Positions 52,882-53,339 of a stretch of 53,339 bases of DNA are shown here, in pieces. The position numbers were made by a program, and so were the translations under genes. This stretch comes from Chloroflexota bacterium (lineage in GTDB: Bacteria > Chloroflexota > Limnocylindria > Limnocylindrales > CSP1-4). Where the stretch lies: contig CAKKPP010000004.1 in NCBI GenBank assembly GCA_919901745.1, positions 68,479-121,817 on the forward strand. Reading direction: 5' to 3'. A model generated the notes under the pieces. The model was given only the letters and a program-made list of their open reading frames with translations, did not search any database and had not been told where the DNA came from. Within the stretch, counting starts at the first letter, position 1, and the number at the start of each line of letters is the position of its first letter.

Positions 52882-52889
52882 AGAGTGCT
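52882..52889. repeat. Target-site duplication, right copy
   Basis: AGAGTGCT, identical to 50980-50987. Confidence 0.9.
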
Positions 52890-52893
52890 AACC

Positions 52894-53085
52894 GTGCGCC
52901 GATCACTTTTCGTCCGTCACTACCGCCTGGTGAGCGCTCTTTGCGGAGTCGCGTTCGGTACGCTCACGTGGGTCGCGAATGGTTCGCATGTGACCCTCGT
53001 TAGCGTGATGCTGGTCGCGGCCGTCGGCATTGCGTTCGCAAGCGGAATGTGGGCTGCTGGCCGAGCGGCCTCACGTCGATCCTGA
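52894..53085 (+). CDS. Small two-span membrane protein (tentative)
   Basis: A 63-residue frame from GTG: basic start RRSLFVRHYRLV, hydrophobic LVSALCGVAFGTLTWVA, short loop, second span VTLVSVMLVAAVGIAFASG and basic end. The arrangement is plausible for a small membrane protein. It lies just outside the insertion element and three bases before the next GNAT start. No homology recognised; it could be chance. Confidence 0.4.
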   Translation: MRRSLFVRHYRLVSALCGVAFGTLTWVANGSHVTLVSVMLVAAVGIAFASGMWAAGRAASRRS

Positions 53086-53088
53086 GCC

Positions 53089-53339
53089 GTGGAGATCGTG
53101 CCGCTCACGGCGGAGACCTGGGAGGCGTTCGCGGCCGATTTCAAGCGGGTTCCAACCTTCAACTGGTGCTGGTGCCAGTTCTGGCGTCGTCGGGCGAAGG
53201 ACTTCTCGGTGATGAAGGTGCCGGAGATCCGGCAGGCCCTTCACGACCAGGCGTGGAGCGACGAGCCACCGGGACTGGTCGCCCTCGAGGGAGAACGGGC
53301 GGTCGGATGGGTCAGCCTTGCCCCGCGCGAGCGGTTCGA
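53089..53339 (+). CDS. GNAT-family acetyltransferase, cut by the window end
   Basis: The frame from GTG at 53089 runs open to the edge (83 full codons): VEIVPLTAETWEAF, FNWCWCQFWRRRAKDF, then PPGLVALEGERAVGWVSLAPRERF. It has the same WCWCxxW and GLxAxxxGExVGW layout as the GNAT gene at 27707 (GCWCQAW, GLIAYLDGEPVGW). The catalytic motif A would lie beyond the window. It appears intact as far as visible and may be the functional relative of the fragment at 50837. Confidence 0.75.
   Translation, partial: MEIVPLTAETWEAFAADFKRVPTFNWCWCQFWRRRAKDFSVMKVPEIRQALHDQAWSDEPPGLVALEGERAVGWVSLAPRERF

Overview
The window is a stretch of bacterial chromosome with high GC content (roughly two thirds G+C by eye), densely packed and with very short intergenic gaps. 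Housekeeping genes (valS with a T-box leader, tig-clpP-clpX, apbC/mrp, cinA), absence of sporulation or phage genes, many GTG starts and recurrent leaderless promoters fit a Chloroflexota-like (Limnocylindria/Ellin6529-type) or possibly actinobacterial-type soil or freshwater organism. This assignment is an inference from gene style and was not checked against a database.

Left part (1-9.5 kb), mostly minus strand: a sugar-type ABC solute-binding lipoprotein whose transporter partners would lie to the left of the window; a 230-bp GC-rich composite tandem repeat; a GH38 alpha-mannosidase whose start abuts the stop of valS; valS itself preceded by a T-box riboswitch with a GUC (Val) specifier; a DUF985 cupin; and a short MetF-like protein that closes the tig-clpP-clpX operon. 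9.5-21.4 kb holds core functions: clpX, clpP, tig, tRNA-Leu(TAG), a DUF3618-like/YqjE-like membrane pair, cinA with a degenerate PncC domain, a CRP-family regulator, a metallo-beta-lactamase-fold hydrolase, a zinc-ribbon/class III cyclase/AAA protein and the Fe-S carrier ATPase apbC.

21.4-28.3 kb is a polyamine-type ABC operon (potA, TAT-lipoprotein binding protein, potB, potC) that runs through overlapping codons into a class III aminotransferase, a small unknown protein and a GNAT acetyltransferase: uptake and catabolism of an amine in one transcript. 28.3-42.8 kb contains two parallel sets of genes. Each set has an FAD dehydrogenase fused to a GcvT domain (dimethylglycine/sarcosine dehydrogenase type), a metallophosphoesterase, an aminoglycoside/choline-kinase-type phosphotransferase and an APC-superfamily permease. 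The two dehydrogenases differ at the residue that anchors FAD covalently in mammalian dimethylglycine dehydrogenase (His in one, Gln in the other). Together with the MetF-like protein this suggests N-methyl-amine and one-carbon metabolism.

43-50.7 kb: a minus-strand cluster of methyltransferase, long class II aldolase-like protein, DUF2269 membrane protein, unknown protein and two short-chain dehydrogenases, divergent from a luciferase-like monooxygenase, followed by a DUF2652-SRPBCC signalling-type fusion. 50.8-53.3 kb: a decayed GNAT fragment, then a complete 1,894-bp IS1595-family element (39-bp terminal inverted repeats, 8-bp target duplication) that carries a DUF4240 passenger gene, then a small membrane ORF and a second GNAT gene cut by the window end.

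Cross-cutting observations are a recurrent TANNNT-(6-8 nt)-start-codon arrangement lacking a ribosome binding site (leaderless transcription) and three convergent gene pairs that share the same four-base CTAG as both stop codons.
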